The position numbers were made by a program, and so were the translations under genes. Positions 8,797 through 17,688 of a DNA stretch of 42,818 nucleotides are shown here, piece after piece. The stretch is from contig NZ_HE611017.1 in assembly GCF_000236865.1 (NCBI RefSeq), positions 218,391-261,208 of the forward strand. The letters run 5' to 3'. This DNA comes from Senegalimassilia anaerobia JC110. GTDB lineage: Bacteria > Actinomycetota > Coriobacteriia > Coriobacteriales > Eggerthellaceae. Numbering within the stretch: position 1 is the first letter of the stretch; each line of letters opens with the position of its first letter. The notes below the pieces were generated by a model, which saw nothing but the letters and a program-made list of their open reading frames with translations, did not search any database and had not been told where the DNA came from.

Positions 8797-10068
8797 TCAC
8801 ATCTCGCGAACGCCCACTTCTCGCAGATACAGCTCGCCGGTTTCGCGCCGCTCGAATACATTCGCACTTTCCGCAAGCGCGACACCGGGACACATTTCCC
8901 GCAATGCCGCAACGCTGCCCAACGGAATCGCGGCGCTCGGGACGCCTTCGTCAAACGAGCACGGCACACCGGCCGCGCAGGCCCAATCGCGCACGTGCGC
9001 CGCGTCATCCCCGAAAGCCTTCGCACATTTCAGCAAGCGGTCGCCTTCGTCGGCCTCAAGCCACGGACAATACGCCCACACCCCATCGTCGCAGGTGAAC
9101 ACCTTATTCTGCTGATACACCTGCCCCGTATTCTTGTTGTCGGAACTGCAATAATGCACACCAAGCAGCAAACTCTCACGCACAGCATATTCCATCAACG
9201 CCAACGCCTCGGCCTCGCTGCCCGCAACGGGAACACCGCCGCCGTACCAGTAGTCATACAAGTAGTTGAAAGGGTGCTTGCGCAGTTCAAACCCACGATC
9301 GCGAAACGCTTCCGCATTGCACAGCGGAAAACAGAACTCCAACAGGTTCACGCCACGCACGCCCATGTCGTCCAAGCGCACAAGCAGCTCCTGCATCTCG
9401 GAAAGCGTGCCGGGGATCACCGGCATCTCAACCATCACATCGGGCAGCGACGAAATGGCGGCCTCGATTCGCCCAAACACGGGCGCATCGGGGCGCGCGA
9501 CATCCTCAGGCTTGATGCTGAATCGCACCTCATCAAGTCCCGCATCAGCCAACGCATCCAAGCACGGATCATCCAGCAAGTCACCGCACGTGTATAGGCG
9601 GATATGCACGTCGGAATACAGTTCCTTTGCACGCCTCACGAACGCGACAACCGACTCCTTATGCAAGAGCGGCTCGCCACCCGTTATCGCCAGGCAATCG
9701 AACTGGGCGCCAACTGCAGCAGCCTGCTCAAGCTCGCCCACGATATCCCGACGGTGCGACAAGAAGTACTCGTAGCGATCCTGATTCGGGTTGAAGCAGA
9801 AATAGCAATGTCGCGTGCAGCGCAAATCAACGAAAAACGTAGCCGTGCGCTCGCCCGTGCGGCACGCCAGACACGCCGGCGAAATCCACCCGCGCCATAG
9901 CGACCCACCGCCGTTTTCGCAATGGCAACCGCACATCGCCGCCGTTTGCAAACGCCGCTTGCGCGGGCACGATTCCGTCACCTCAAAGGGGATTCCAAAC
10001 GCAGCAACCGCATCCTCATAGTCGTGCTCAACCTGATCAAACGCCTGTGCATACTCGCGAATATCCAC
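8797..10068 (-). CDS. radical SAM protein of the DMSO-reductase-type operon
   Basis: Last gene of the five-gene reductase operon. The radical SAM motif CTRHCYFC (Cys84, 88, 91) is followed by the SAM-binding ITGGEPLLH and strands such as IRLYTCGD and DEVRFSIKPEDV. Before it sits a separate cysteine set (C34, C46, C48, C50, C66, C69, containing CGCHC and CLAC). More cysteines lie near the C-terminus (CPW, CAAGVPC). An auxiliary Fe-S or zinc site is therefore likely. I chose GTG 10068 because AAGGGGGA lies a few bases upstream; a longer in-frame start would overlap the chaperone gene. It follows the TorD-like gene by 22 bp. The substrate is unknown. It could be an assembly factor or a modifier of the reductase or its cofactor. 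Confidence 0.75.
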   Translation of the reverse strand: MDIREYAQAFDQVEHDYEDAVAAFGIPFEVTESCPRKRRLQTAAMCGCHCENGGGSLWRGWISPACLACRTGERTATFFVDLRCTRHCYFCFNPNQDRYEYFLSHRRDIVGELEQAAAVGAQFDCLAITGGEPLLHKESVVAFVRRAKELYSDVHIRLYTCGDLLDDPCLDALADAGLDEVRFSIKPEDVARPDAPVFGRIEAAISSLPDVMVEMPVIPGTLSEMQELLVRLDDMGVRGVNLLEFCFPLCNAEAFRDRGFELRKHPFNYLYDYWYGGGVPVAGSEAEALALMEYAVRESLLLGVHYCSSDNKNTGQVYQQNKVFTCDDGVWAYCPWLEADEGDRLLKCAKAFGDDAAHVRDWACAAGVPCSFDEGVPSAAIPLGSVAALREMCPGVALAESANVFERRETGELYLREVGVREM

Positions 10069-10090
10069 AAATCCCCCTTGAAGCAAAACG

Positions 10091-10843
10091 CTATTCAGCC
10101 GAAAGTTCCGCCGCCAACTTCTCAACATGCGCAGCGTCAACATGCGCAAACGCCGCCATAGCACCCGCAAACGCAGCGTAATACGCACGGATATCTTTGC
10201 GAATCACCTCATCAGCGAACGCATCGACCCACGTCAGCACATGTTTCCGCAGAAAGTCGCTCTGGGTACGAAGCGTCTTCGCCGCATTCTCATCGCGTCC
10301 GTCAGCATACGCCTCATAAACGCACTGGCTCATGCGCGCCATATAATCCATCATCGCGGAAATGTGATCGTCGGGAAAATGCTGCTCGGCCTGTAGCCTG
10401 AATCCCGCCTGATGATAGAACGACCGAACATCAAGCGTGCTTCCCCTGAACAGCATGCCGTCGGTACTGGTATGCGGAGACTCCCAGGGACGAACGTAGC
10501 TATCGCCAGGAACCTGAAACAACTTGGGGAAATCTTCTTCCATGGCCACTGTCGCCTTGGAAACCGCATCCCCTTCGCTATGTTCACCCACGCACGCAAC
10601 CGCTTCGACAACGCACTCGGTCATCGTGCGGAGGGAAAGGCCCACGCTCTTCTCCGAAAGCCCCTCATCAGCGGCCACCTTACCGGCAAGCCACGCCAAC
10701 GCGCCTGCCGTGTTCTCGCCGAAAAGCTGCGCAGCTGACGCCTCATGCACTCCGCCGCCGAACACCACATGAAAGGCGCCATATAAATACGCACGGCGTG
10801 CCAGCGTCATGGCAATGCGATTTTCCTCGTCTTTGCTGTCCAT
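10091..10843 (-). CDS. TorD/DmsD-like chaperone for the molybdoenzyme
   Basis: All-helical cytoplasmic protein of 250 residues between the Fe-S subunit gene and the radical SAM gene. The TorD/NarJ/DmsD family binds the twin-arginine leader of the catalytic subunit and holds it for cofactor insertion. The features are an N-terminal RRAYLYGAFHVVFGGG helix, LARxxxD-like spacing of acidic and aromatic residues, and PHTSTDGMLFRGSTLDVRSFY. The last resembles the P-x-E/D-S-x-F-x-x-x-x-L region of the family. ATG 10843 is preced by AAGGAG at good spacing. Assignment rests on position plus weak similarity. Confidence 0.72.
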   Translation of the reverse strand: MDSKDEENRIAMTLARRAYLYGAFHVVFGGGVHEASAAQLFGENTAGALAWLAGKVAADEGLSEKSVGLSLRTMTECVVEAVACVGEHSEGDAVSKATVAMEEDFPKLFQVPGDSYVRPWESPHTSTDGMLFRGSTLDVRSFYHQAGFRLQAEQHFPDDHISAMMDYMARMSQCVYEAYADGRDENAAKTLRTQSDFLRKHVLTWVDAFADEVIRKDIRAYYAAFAGAMAAFAHVDAAHVEKLAAELSAE

Positions 10844-10945
10844 CCCCGCTCCTTCTGCGCCGTCGCCATCCAGGGCGCGGCACAACGAACCTGAAACAAA
10901 ACCGCCGCATCGAGCAAACAGCGCGATGCGGCGGCAATCAACCTA

Positions 10946-11524
10946 TTACCAGGTCAGCTCACGCGCTTCCTGGCTAAACGCGCAGTCCTTCGCCTTAATC
11001 AAGACATTCGGATGCGTTTCCTCGGGCGAGGGCAGCACCACGATGCTACCGTTATCCAAGTTGCTACCATACTTCGCGCGCAGCTCATCCATGTCGCCAA
11101 AATCAAGCGCACGGTTCGGGCAGCCAGCCACGCAAGCAGGTTGGGAGCCCTCTTGACGCAGGCCATAGCAGCCGTCGCACTTACCGGAAACACCCTTTTC
11201 CGGGAAATACTTCGGCTGGCCATACGGGCAGCTCATCACACACATGCGACAGCCGATGCACTTGCTCTGATCCTGAATCACCGTGCCGTCGGCAGCCTTG
11301 TAAATGGCGCCCGTCGGGCAATTCTTCAGGCAAACAGGGTCCTCGCAGTGATTGCAGCTAAACGTGTAGCTAAAACCCTGCACCTTCGGGAACTCGCCAA
11401 CCGTGTAGGAATGCGCCTCGCGATACAGCGTGCCAACCTCAAGACGGTTCTTATCCTTGCACACAACCTGACAAGCGCGGCAACCAGTGCAGCGGCTTTG
11501 GTCCAAATAGAATCCAACGCTCAT
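10946..11524 (-). CDS. DmsB-like four-cluster ferredoxin subunit
   Basis: Electron-transfer subunit between the membrane anchor and the molybdoenzyme. Its 192 residues hold 16 cysteines in four groups: 12/15/18/22, 57/60/65/69, 89/92/95/99 and 116/119/131/135. They would ligate four [4Fe-4S] clusters as in DmsB and NrfC. The start MSVGFYLDQSRCTGCRACQ is typical of DmsB. There is no signal peptide, so it would be carried across by the Tat leader of the catalytic subunit. ATG 11524 has AGAGGAGA upstream. It lies 24 bp after the catalytic gene. Confidence 0.92.
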   Translation of the reverse strand: MSVGFYLDQSRCTGCRACQVVCKDKNRLEVGTLYREAHSYTVGEFPKVQGFSYTFSCNHCEDPVCLKNCPTGAIYKAADGTVIQDQSKCIGCRMCVMSCPYGQPKYFPEKGVSGKCDGCYGLRQEGSQPACVAGCPNRALDFGDMDELRAKYGSNLDNGSIVVLPSPEETHPNVLIKAKDCAFSQEARELTW

Positions 11525-11548
11525 GATTCACTCTCCTCTTCCGCAGCT

Positions 11549-14173
11549 CTAGTTTGCACTCCAGCGAGCCGGCTTGTCGCAGTCGCGGCCAAGCGGAGCG
11601 CCGGTGTACTTCTCGACATTGCAGATCTGGTTGTTGTAACCAGACACGCCCATGCCACTGTACTCGCTACCAATCAGATAGTTGTCGGAGCCAGCCATAT
11701 CGATGCCGGTCTCTTCATCGACGTCAACCCATGCGCCATGGGGCACGCCGACCATGCCGGGCATCAACACGTCCATAACGGCAGCGTTGCGCAGGCCCTT
11801 GCCATACGGCGAGCTCAGCAGCACCGTGTCGCCGTCTTTGATGCCCAGGCTCTCCGCATCGCTACGAGCCAGGAACACCGGGTTTGCCCACGCCTCGCGC
11901 AGCCACGGGCAGTTGTCGAACACGGTATGCGAACGACGCAGGTAGTGCGGGTTGAACATCAGGAACGGATACTCGCCCTTTTCGCCGCCGATTTTACCGT
12001 CCTTGAACGTGGACTCGTAGCCCGTGCACGGAACGATATAGGTCGGGTACGGCTTGTACTGTTCGATTCCAGGGAAGCCGAACGACGCCATCAGGTCGTA
12101 GCGAGCCTGGCAGTAAATCTCCAGCTTGCCCGACTTGCTCTTCAACGGGTTTGCCTCAGGATCGTCGACGAACTTCTGGTAGCCGATGTGGCCGTGCTTG
12201 TCATTGCGCTTGCGCGGGAACTGATAGCCGCCGTTTTCCTTCAGCTCCTTCAGCGTGATGATGCCTTCCTGCGGCGCGCCTTCGGCGTTGAGGCCTTTGA
12301 TATCATCAGCCGTCAGCGTGACCAACGTCTTCATTTTGCCGTCATCGCCCATGACCTTGCAGCCGGCAATCTTCTCGTACAGCTGCTGATCCTCGGTCTT
12401 GCCATAAGCAAGCTTGGGATCCTTGCCGACGCCCGCAATCAGCAGCTCGCCGATTTCCTGGTCGGTCTTCGCCTCGCCAAGCGGCTGCGTCACGCGAGTG
12501 TAGAACGGCAGGTATTCACGGTTGTTGTAGTCGCCGAAACCGCCGCAACGCTCCCACTCGGTCGTAACCGGCAAAATGATGTCGGAATAGCGAGCGTTCG
12601 TGGTCATGAACTGCGCCAACGTCAACACGAAGTCAACCGCGCGGTGGGCCTCGATGCCCTCTTTCTGGTTCAAAGACGTCTGCAGGACGGCATCGGTCAT
12701 ATGATAGATGCACTTGATGGGACCAAGCTCCGTAGGATTGGGCTCGTGGAAGGAGCCGTACGCATTGGAAACGTCCTGCGTGTGGCCGCCGCCATTCTTG
12801 ATGATCTCATACATCTGAGGCTGGCGAACGCCCGTGGTAACCGGATTGGTCGTCTTCGGCATCTTTGCGGCACCGGCGGAAATCAGTCGAGCACCGCCAT
12901 TGCCGGCGTTTGCGTGATATGCGCTAGCCGTTGCATGACCGGACTTGCCCATATGACCGCCCATGGCGCCCAAGGCGATCAACAGCTGCGGCAGCATTTC
13001 GGCACCGTTGCAGCGAGCCATACCATAGTTGTGCAGAATCATGACCTTGTTGCTCTTTGCCATAATCTGAGCCAGCTCGGTGACCTGCTCAGGCTTCACG
13101 CCGCAGATCGGCTCTGCCCATTCCGGCGTCTTAGGCGTGCCGTCGTACTTGCCAAGGATGTAGTCCTTAAGGTTCTCATCGATGGTCTTATCCTCGGGCA
13201 TGCTCTCGGAGTCGAAACCAACCGTGTACTTATGGATGAAGTCCCAATCGATGATGCCTCCCTTTTCCTCGTCAAGGCGAAGCATTTCATAGGCAATAGC
13301 GAACATAAGCGCCATGTCCGTGCCGGTACGAACGGGAACCCACTCAGCATCAAGCATCTGGGCGGACGCGTTGTACAGCGGGTCGATGGATACGAACTTG
13401 GTGCCCTTGTCGCGCGCAGCCATCCAATAGTTGATAGGCGTACCGGCGGCAGACCAAGCAGGATTGGACGACCACATGATAATGTACTCGGCGTTTTCAA
13501 GGTCAAAGCGATCGTTTGCCGTATCCGCATCACCCGTACCGCAGTCCGTAGTCGGAAGACCCATCTTCGTCACGTCAAGCGTATACGTGCCATGCGACGT
13601 GGTATCCCATCCGCGCACGTAACCGGAAAGGACATTGAGCGTGGTGTTGTTCGCCTTGCAATAAAAGCCCGTGGGGCCGTACTCGTCGGAAATGCGCTTG
13701 ATTTCCTCGGATGCAAGCTTAATAGCTTCGTCCCAGCTGATGACTTCCCACTCGTCCTTGCCACGCATCTGGCCGTTGGACTTCTCGCCACCGCCAGGCT
13801 GCCAGCCCTTGCGCTTGAGCGGATGAAGAATACGGTCAGCGCCGAAGCACTGCTGCTGCTGGGTTTTACCGCGCACGCAACCGCGCTGCTGCGGATACTC
13901 GATGGAATCCTCGTGCGTGTCATCGGTCTTCTGACGAACAACGGCGCCGTCCTTGACCATGACCTTGTTCATGCAGCGACCACCGCAGTTATGCCAGCAG
14001 GCTGCGGAAATCCATTCGCCGCCCTTTGCCGGATCGACAGGCAGCTCGTGCTTGTCGACGGCCTCGAGACTTGATTCCGCAGAGCAACCAGTTGCGGTCA
14101 GGCCGGCAACACCTGCCATAACAACAGCGGAAGCACCCAGGAAACCACGACGGGAAATGTTATTGGAATTCAC
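11549..14173 (-). CDS. Tat-exported DMSO-reductase-family molybdoenzyme (DmsA-like)
   Basis: Catalytic subunit, 874 residues. The twin-arginine leader SRRGFLGASAVVMAG (7-21) is followed by a Cys (LTATGC, 30) that could be lipidated or cleaved. A [4Fe-4S] site uses Cys59, 63, 67 and 99 (CWHNCGGRC ... GCVRGK). Molybdopterin-binding segments follow (IIMWSSNPAWSAAGTP, VSIDPLYNASAQMLDAEWVPVRTGTDMAL), then a C-terminal dinucleotide-binding domain (FLMFNPHYLRRSHT, GIKDGDTVLLSSPYGK). Coriobacteriia encode many such enzymes for S- or N-oxides and for dehydroxylation of catechols, so the substrate cannot be read from the sequence. I could not pick the Mo-ligating residue with confidence. The order anchor-catalytic-FeS-chaperone-radical SAM is unusual, since DmsABC normally puts the anchor last. 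Confidence 0.9.
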   Translation of the reverse strand: MNSNNISRRGFLGASAVVMAGVAGLTATGCSAESSLEAVDKHELPVDPAKGGEWISAACWHNCGGRCMNKVMVKDGAVVRQKTDDTHEDSIEYPQQRGCVRGKTQQQQCFGADRILHPLKRKGWQPGGGEKSNGQMRGKDEWEVISWDEAIKLASEEIKRISDEYGPTGFYCKANNTTLNVLSGYVRGWDTTSHGTYTLDVTKMGLPTTDCGTGDADTANDRFDLENAEYIIMWSSNPAWSAAGTPINYWMAARDKGTKFVSIDPLYNASAQMLDAEWVPVRTGTDMALMFAIAYEMLRLDEEKGGIIDWDFIHKYTVGFDSESMPEDKTIDENLKDYILGKYDGTPKTPEWAEPICGVKPEQVTELAQIMAKSNKVMILHNYGMARCNGAEMLPQLLIALGAMGGHMGKSGHATASAYHANAGNGGARLISAGAAKMPKTTNPVTTGVRQPQMYEIIKNGGGHTQDVSNAYGSFHEPNPTELGPIKCIYHMTDAVLQTSLNQKEGIEAHRAVDFVLTLAQFMTTNARYSDIILPVTTEWERCGGFGDYNNREYLPFYTRVTQPLGEAKTDQEIGELLIAGVGKDPKLAYGKTEDQQLYEKIAGCKVMGDDGKMKTLVTLTADDIKGLNAEGAPQEGIITLKELKENGGYQFPRKRNDKHGHIGYQKFVDDPEANPLKSKSGKLEIYCQARYDLMASFGFPGIEQYKPYPTYIVPCTGYESTFKDGKIGGEKGEYPFLMFNPHYLRRSHTVFDNCPWLREAWANPVFLARSDAESLGIKDGDTVLLSSPYGKGLRNAAVMDVLMPGMVGVPHGAWVDVDEETGIDMAGSDNYLIGSEYSGMGVSGYNNQICNVEKYTGAPLGRDCDKPARWSAN

Positions 14174-14193
14174 GGTTTATCCCCCTTCGTTCC

Positions 14194-14964
14194 CTACAGC
14201 GCGCACGTCGCGTAGAACGCGTAACGAGCGACGGCAACACCGATAACCAGAGCAGCGCACACGACGATCGCAAGCGTCTGCTTATTTGCGAATTTGGAAG
14301 CCAGCAGCGTCAACACAGCAGAAGCGACAGGCGCAACCACCAAGCCGACCACCTGCATAACCGGGCTTATGCCAACAGCCGAAAAGGCCGCAACCTCAAG
14401 CGCCAGACCAATGGCAAGCACCACATCAACAGCAACCATCGTGTATGCAACGGGCTTTTCGGACAACTTCGCGACGCCAAGCGCAGCGCACAGACCAAGA
14501 CCCATGGCAAGATCGCCCGCCACGAAGCTCAGCACCGTTGCCGGAGCGTTCGTCCAAACGGGATTACCGAACACGTCGGTGTACGCGGTGCCCATCAACA
14601 CCATACATGCTACGGCAACCACGGCCGTCACCACGCGCAGCGCAAAGGGGCTGTCCTTTTTCACGAACGCGATGATCATGTCGATAAGAGCCAGCACGAA
14701 GAACACGCCGGAAACGGCAACCTCGCGCACCATGCCAGACGCAAAGTTAACGGTTCCGCTTGTCAACGAGCCCATTGCACGCGGGATGCTTTGCACATGC
14801 GTAGAAGCGGCAATCATGCCGATGGCGAACAAAGCAACTACGACCAGGGGCAAAAGCCACGGGCGATTGCCCGAGCGCTTACGGGCAAAGCACGTTTCAA
14901 ACACGTACGCACCCGCAGCCATACCTCCCAGCAGCGTGAATGCAAACAGGGATTCGAGACCCAT
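14194..14964 (-). CDS. DmsC/NrfD-like membrane anchor subunit
   Basis: First gene of the reductase operon, a 256-residue integral membrane protein with about eight hydrophobic helices. It would anchor the enzyme and oxidise menaquinol. It begins MGLESLFAFTLLGGMAAGAYVFETCF, similar to the GGxAAGxY/F start of DmsC-type anchors. ATG 14964 has GAGGAGGG four bases upstream; in-frame sequence upstream of it is leader, not protein. It is 20 bp from the catalytic gene. The transcript leader from the mapped promoter would be about 165 nt. Confidence 0.82.
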   Translation of the reverse strand: MGLESLFAFTLLGGMAAGAYVFETCFARKRSGNRPWLLPLVVVALFAIGMIAASTHVQSIPRAMGSLTSGTVNFASGMVREVAVSGVFFVLALIDMIIAFVKKDSPFALRVVTAVVAVACMVLMGTAYTDVFGNPVWTNAPATVLSFVAGDLAMGLGLCAALGVAKLSEKPVAYTMVAVDVVLAIGLALEVAAFSAVGISPVMQVVGLVVAPVASAVLTLLASKFANKQTLAIVVCAALVIGVAVARYAFYATCAL

Positions 14965-15372
14965 GTTTCCCTCCTCTATTTCCTTGCGCCCGCAGTAGGA
15001 CGCGCCTCTCGCAAAACACGCCTCGCCCGCGCGTTCTGCGTCCTCCTGCTTTTTCCTCGAGATATGCGAATACGTACGAAGAAAGCAGGAGGCTGAATAT
15101 GATTGTCGGAAATCAGCTGACACCCTTCATGAGCCGTTATAGCAAAATTGTCGTGCGACAATCAATAGTGTCGCACGACAATTTTGTAGTGTATTTATTC
15201 TATTTTGAGAACAGTAATTATCTCAACCGGTCAGCTAAAAGCGTAATCGACCTGGTAATTTATACTTTAGATACCGCCCGTCGGACAACAGACCCCCGAT
15301 CTTTTCTTACATAACTGTCGCACACGCCGTCACACAGCCAGCCCCAACCAAGCAGGCCAAGTAAGTAAGGAG
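14965..15372. other. regulatory gap before the reductase operon
   Basis: 408 bp between the SPFH gene end and the reductase operon start. It contains the operon promoter with its large palindrome (15136-15186) and a long untranslated leader (about 14965-15130). An AT-rich stretch to about 15290 includes the 3' flank of the SPFH gene. No clear terminator for the SPFH operon is visible, so read-through is possible. Confidence 0.6.
15136..15186 (-). promoter_or_regulatory. reductase-operon promoter with double palindromic operator
   Basis: On the minus strand a -35 TTGATT (15160-15165) and a -10 TATAAC (15136-15141) are 18 bp apart. A perfect inverted repeat with 18-bp arms (15143-15160 and 15169-15186) and an 8-bp centre covers the promoter. 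Each arm itself holds a smaller palindrome of the form TGTCG-NN-CGACA, so two repressor dimers could bind. The same site occurs once at 17699-17713. Confidence 0.72.
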
Positions 15373-16341
15373 TTATAGCGATTTGCTTTCATCGGCTTTT
15401 ACGTTAAAGCCCTCGCTATATGCGCTTGGCACTACAAGCGTACTGTCGTTATCCTGCATGCCCTCGTACGTCAAATGCAGCTTGCGCAGCGCAAGCGCCA
15501 CTTCGTCATGGTTATACGTTTGTGCAACCTCATCAAGGATTTCGGAAACGTCGCGCTCCGCTTCCATAAGCGTGATACGTGCGCTTTTGCGACATTCCGC
15601 CTGAGCCTCCAACGACATAACCCCCTGCAGCTCTTTAGGGATGATCAGGTCGCGCACTTCAACCGAAACGATAGAGATGCCCCAATCAGATACCTTTTCC
15701 TCAACAGCCTCACGCAGTTCCTGATCAAGCTGATGACGACGCATAACCACATTCGACAACGATGCGCGACCGATGGCATCGCGCAATGCCGTTTGCGCGG
15801 AAAGAGCTACGGCAAAGTGATAATCCTCGACCTCAGTACAAGCCTTTTCGGGATCCCAAACCACCCAAAACAGCACGGCATCGACGTCAAGCGGCACCAA
15901 ATCACTAGTCAGCGCCTCTTCGGCGCCAAACGGAGTTGCATTCATGCGCTGATCAACGCGCAACGTGCAAAATTCAAACAATGGGACGGTGAAAAACAAA
16001 CCCGGGCCCGCAAGCCGATTAAATCGACCCAGGCGCATGATCACGGCACGCTCCCAATCCATGCAGACGTGCACCGACGAAAGCACAGCAAGGCCAACTA
16101 CTGCGGAAAGCAGAATACCTGTAAGCGTCAAACCAGACGCCAAGGCCACGGATGCTCCCAACATCAACGCAAATGCAACGATAGCCAAGGCTATCGTTAT
16201 CATCACAGCGCCATTTCGCGTCGCTCTTTTCGTAGGGTCGGAGCGATACGCGTCGGCTGCAACACCGAATTCCATCTCAGAACGTCGATACGTATCTTTT
16301 TGCCCCGGAACGAGCCTCTCGCCGTTATTTTTGGTTTTCAT
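15373..16341 (-). CDS. stomatin-like SPFH-domain membrane protein
   Basis: 322 residues. Two adjacent hydrophobic segments lie at about 44-70 and 72-92. The stomatin start WERAVIMRLGRF, PGLFFTVPLF and the SPFH core through LIIPKELQGVMSLEAQAECRKSA follow, with a charged helical tail. Stomatin/slipin proteins form oligomeric membrane scaffolds and often sit with membrane proteases (NfeD) or transporters. Here no NfeD is present; the partners are an NrfD-like protein and a GntR regulator. Its ATG overlaps the GntR 3' end by 17 bp and has AAAAGGGG upstream, so it is translationally coupled. Lack of an NfeD partner makes the role unclear. Confidence 0.85.
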   Translation of the reverse strand: MKTKNNGERLVPGQKDTYRRSEMEFGVAADAYRSDPTKRATRNGAVMITIALAIVAFALMLGASVALASGLTLTGILLSAVVGLAVLSSVHVCMDWERAVIMRLGRFNRLAGPGLFFTVPLFEFCTLRVDQRMNATPFGAEEALTSDLVPLDVDAVLFWVVWDPEKACTEVEDYHFAVALSAQTALRDAIGRASLSNVVMRRHQLDQELREAVEEKVSDWGISIVSVEVRDLIIPKELQGVMSLEAQAECRKSARITLMEAERDVSEILDEVAQTYNHDEVALALRKLHLTYEGMQDNDSTLVVPSAYSEGFNVKADESKSL

Positions 16342-16735
16342 GGCCCCTTTTCATCCTCCTCACACACGCAGACACCAGTTTCGGGATGTCTTCATACGCC
16401 ATTCCTTGCTCCAGGCAGCTTTTGATGAAATCTTCGGCGAGCGCATTGACCCGCGCATCCCCTTTTTGATTGTCGCCCGGTTCATTCACGAACACGCCAC
16501 TACCCCGAACCGTCTTCACATACCCATCGCGCTCCAACCCCATGTACGCTTTGCTTACCGTGTTGTATGCAATGCGCAAATCGGCAGCGTACTTACGCAC
16601 CGTGGGCAATTTGTCGCCCGGTTTATAAAAACCCGATGTAATGAGGTATGCCATTCGGTTTCGAAGCTGAACCCACAGCGGTAAGTCGCTGTTTTCGTCA
16701 AATGCGAACGAAGGCGTTTCCTTTATCGCTTTCAC
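16325..16735 (-). CDS. GntR-family (YtrA-type) transcriptional regulator
   Basis: A short GntR protein (136 residues). Its winged-helix domain spans about residues 20-85 (LPLWVQLRNRMAYLI, KLPTVRKYAADLRIAYNTVSKAY, RGSGVFV). Only a small helical tail follows instead of an effector domain, which is the YtrA-type layout. I chose GTG 16735 with GGAAAG upstream; a longer start at 16771 would overlap the preceding gene. It is the second gene of the NrfD-GntR-SPFH operon. A TGTCG-NN-CGACA palindrome in that operon's promoter and in the reductase promoter is the obvious candidate binding site. Confidence 0.85.
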   Translation of the reverse strand: MKAIKETPSFAFDENSDLPLWVQLRNRMAYLITSGFYKPGDKLPTVRKYAADLRIAYNTVSKAYMGLERDGYVKTVRGSGVFVNEPGDNQKGDARVNALAEDFIKSCLEQGMAYEDIPKLVSACVRRMKRGHENQK

Positions 16736-16751
16736 GCGTAATCTTTCCGTC

Positions 16752-17663
16752 TCACACCAAGGGCTGCACACCCGCAGCCACCATTACCAATCGCAAGCAT
16801 AGCCCTCCGACAAGCACGAGCACCGACGCGAACGCCGTTGCCGGAGCACTCAAATGTCGCCCGCTCATCAGGGAAAACATTTCAATCACTATCGGTAATA
16901 GTAACGCACATAAGACAAAGCCGCCCCAAAATAGCTGCGAATGTCTACCTGTCAGCACATCGGCGCTCGCTACCGGGGCAAGGCTTGCAAACAGCAGTAT
17001 CGTCACAAGGAGCTCGAGCACCACGAACACGAAATCAAAGCGCAGTAATTTGACATCCCATTGCCGCACGGCCCGCCGATCCTCACATGAGCATAGAGCA
17101 AGCATTATCACCGCACAGCCGCACGAAAGCGCAGACAGAACGAATAGCACCGGAAGCCACATCGTCTGCCAGAATTTCACAGCGACAACGCTTTTCAGCA
17201 GCATTCCCGTGTATGCCATAACCACGAACGCGACGGGGATGCCCACGGCTTTTAAGACCCACAGCGCACGCCGCACGTGCGCTCCCAGCGAAAACGCCGC
17301 ATCGCAGAAAGCCGCCAACGAACTTCCCATCAACAGCGACAGCGCGAGCGCACCAATCGAAATCAAACTGCTTGTTGGATATAGCAACAAGTAATAAAAC
17401 GCATCCGGTCGACCTAAATCAGCGATCAGACACAACACTCCCAGCATCAAAATGCAGAGCGTCGCACCATACACGATTCTCCTTATGCGTTGATATGTTG
17501 ATTCACACAAACTTTTCGGCGCATGAGAAGCCCTATTACGCTCATCATGCCTATTCCATGTCGACATGTTGCTCGCAACATCCAGCACAGCCAACACGGC
17601 ATATGCGCCTGCCGATGTTCCGCCCAGGAACAGATATACCGCTATCAGCCCGCTAAATGTCAT
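16752..17663 (-). CDS. NrfD/DmsC-like polytopic membrane protein without its own catalytic subunits
   Basis: 303 residues, around eight to nine membrane helices. It begins MTFSGLIAVYLFLGGTSAGAYAV, the NrfD/PsrC-type opening, and has the loop LIADLGRPDAFYYLLLYPTSSLISIGA, close to the D-L-G-R-P motif near the quinone site of PsrC/NrfD proteins. It lacks an adjacent Fe-S or molybdenum subunit; instead a GntR regulator and a stomatin-like protein follow. It might serve the neighbouring reductase as a second anchor, or act alone in quinone redox or sensing. ATG 17663 is supported by AAAGGCGG. Confidence 0.78.
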   Translation of the reverse strand: MTFSGLIAVYLFLGGTSAGAYAVLAVLDVASNMSTWNRHDERNRASHAPKSLCESTYQRIRRIVYGATLCILMLGVLCLIADLGRPDAFYYLLLYPTSSLISIGALALSLLMGSSLAAFCDAAFSLGAHVRRALWVLKAVGIPVAFVVMAYTGMLLKSVVAVKFWQTMWLPVLFVLSALSCGCAVIMLALCSCEDRRAVRQWDVKLLRFDFVFVVLELLVTILLFASLAPVASADVLTGRHSQLFWGGFVLCALLLPIVIEMFSLMSGRHLSAPATAFASVLVLVGGLCLRLVMVAAGVQPLV

Positions 17664-17688
17664 GCGCCCGCCTTTCTTGAACACGGCA

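Noticed and set aside
11012-14074. Open frame of 1020 codons opposite the molybdoenzyme genes
   Set aside because: It is antisense to genes with clear domains and motifs; such long shadow frames are common in high-GC DNA.
15099-15314. 71-codon plus-strand frame with AGGAGG at good spacing before its ATG
   Set aside because: It runs through the reductase operon's operator palindrome and promoter, has unremarkable composition, and no family likeness. The ribosome-site match is probably chance.
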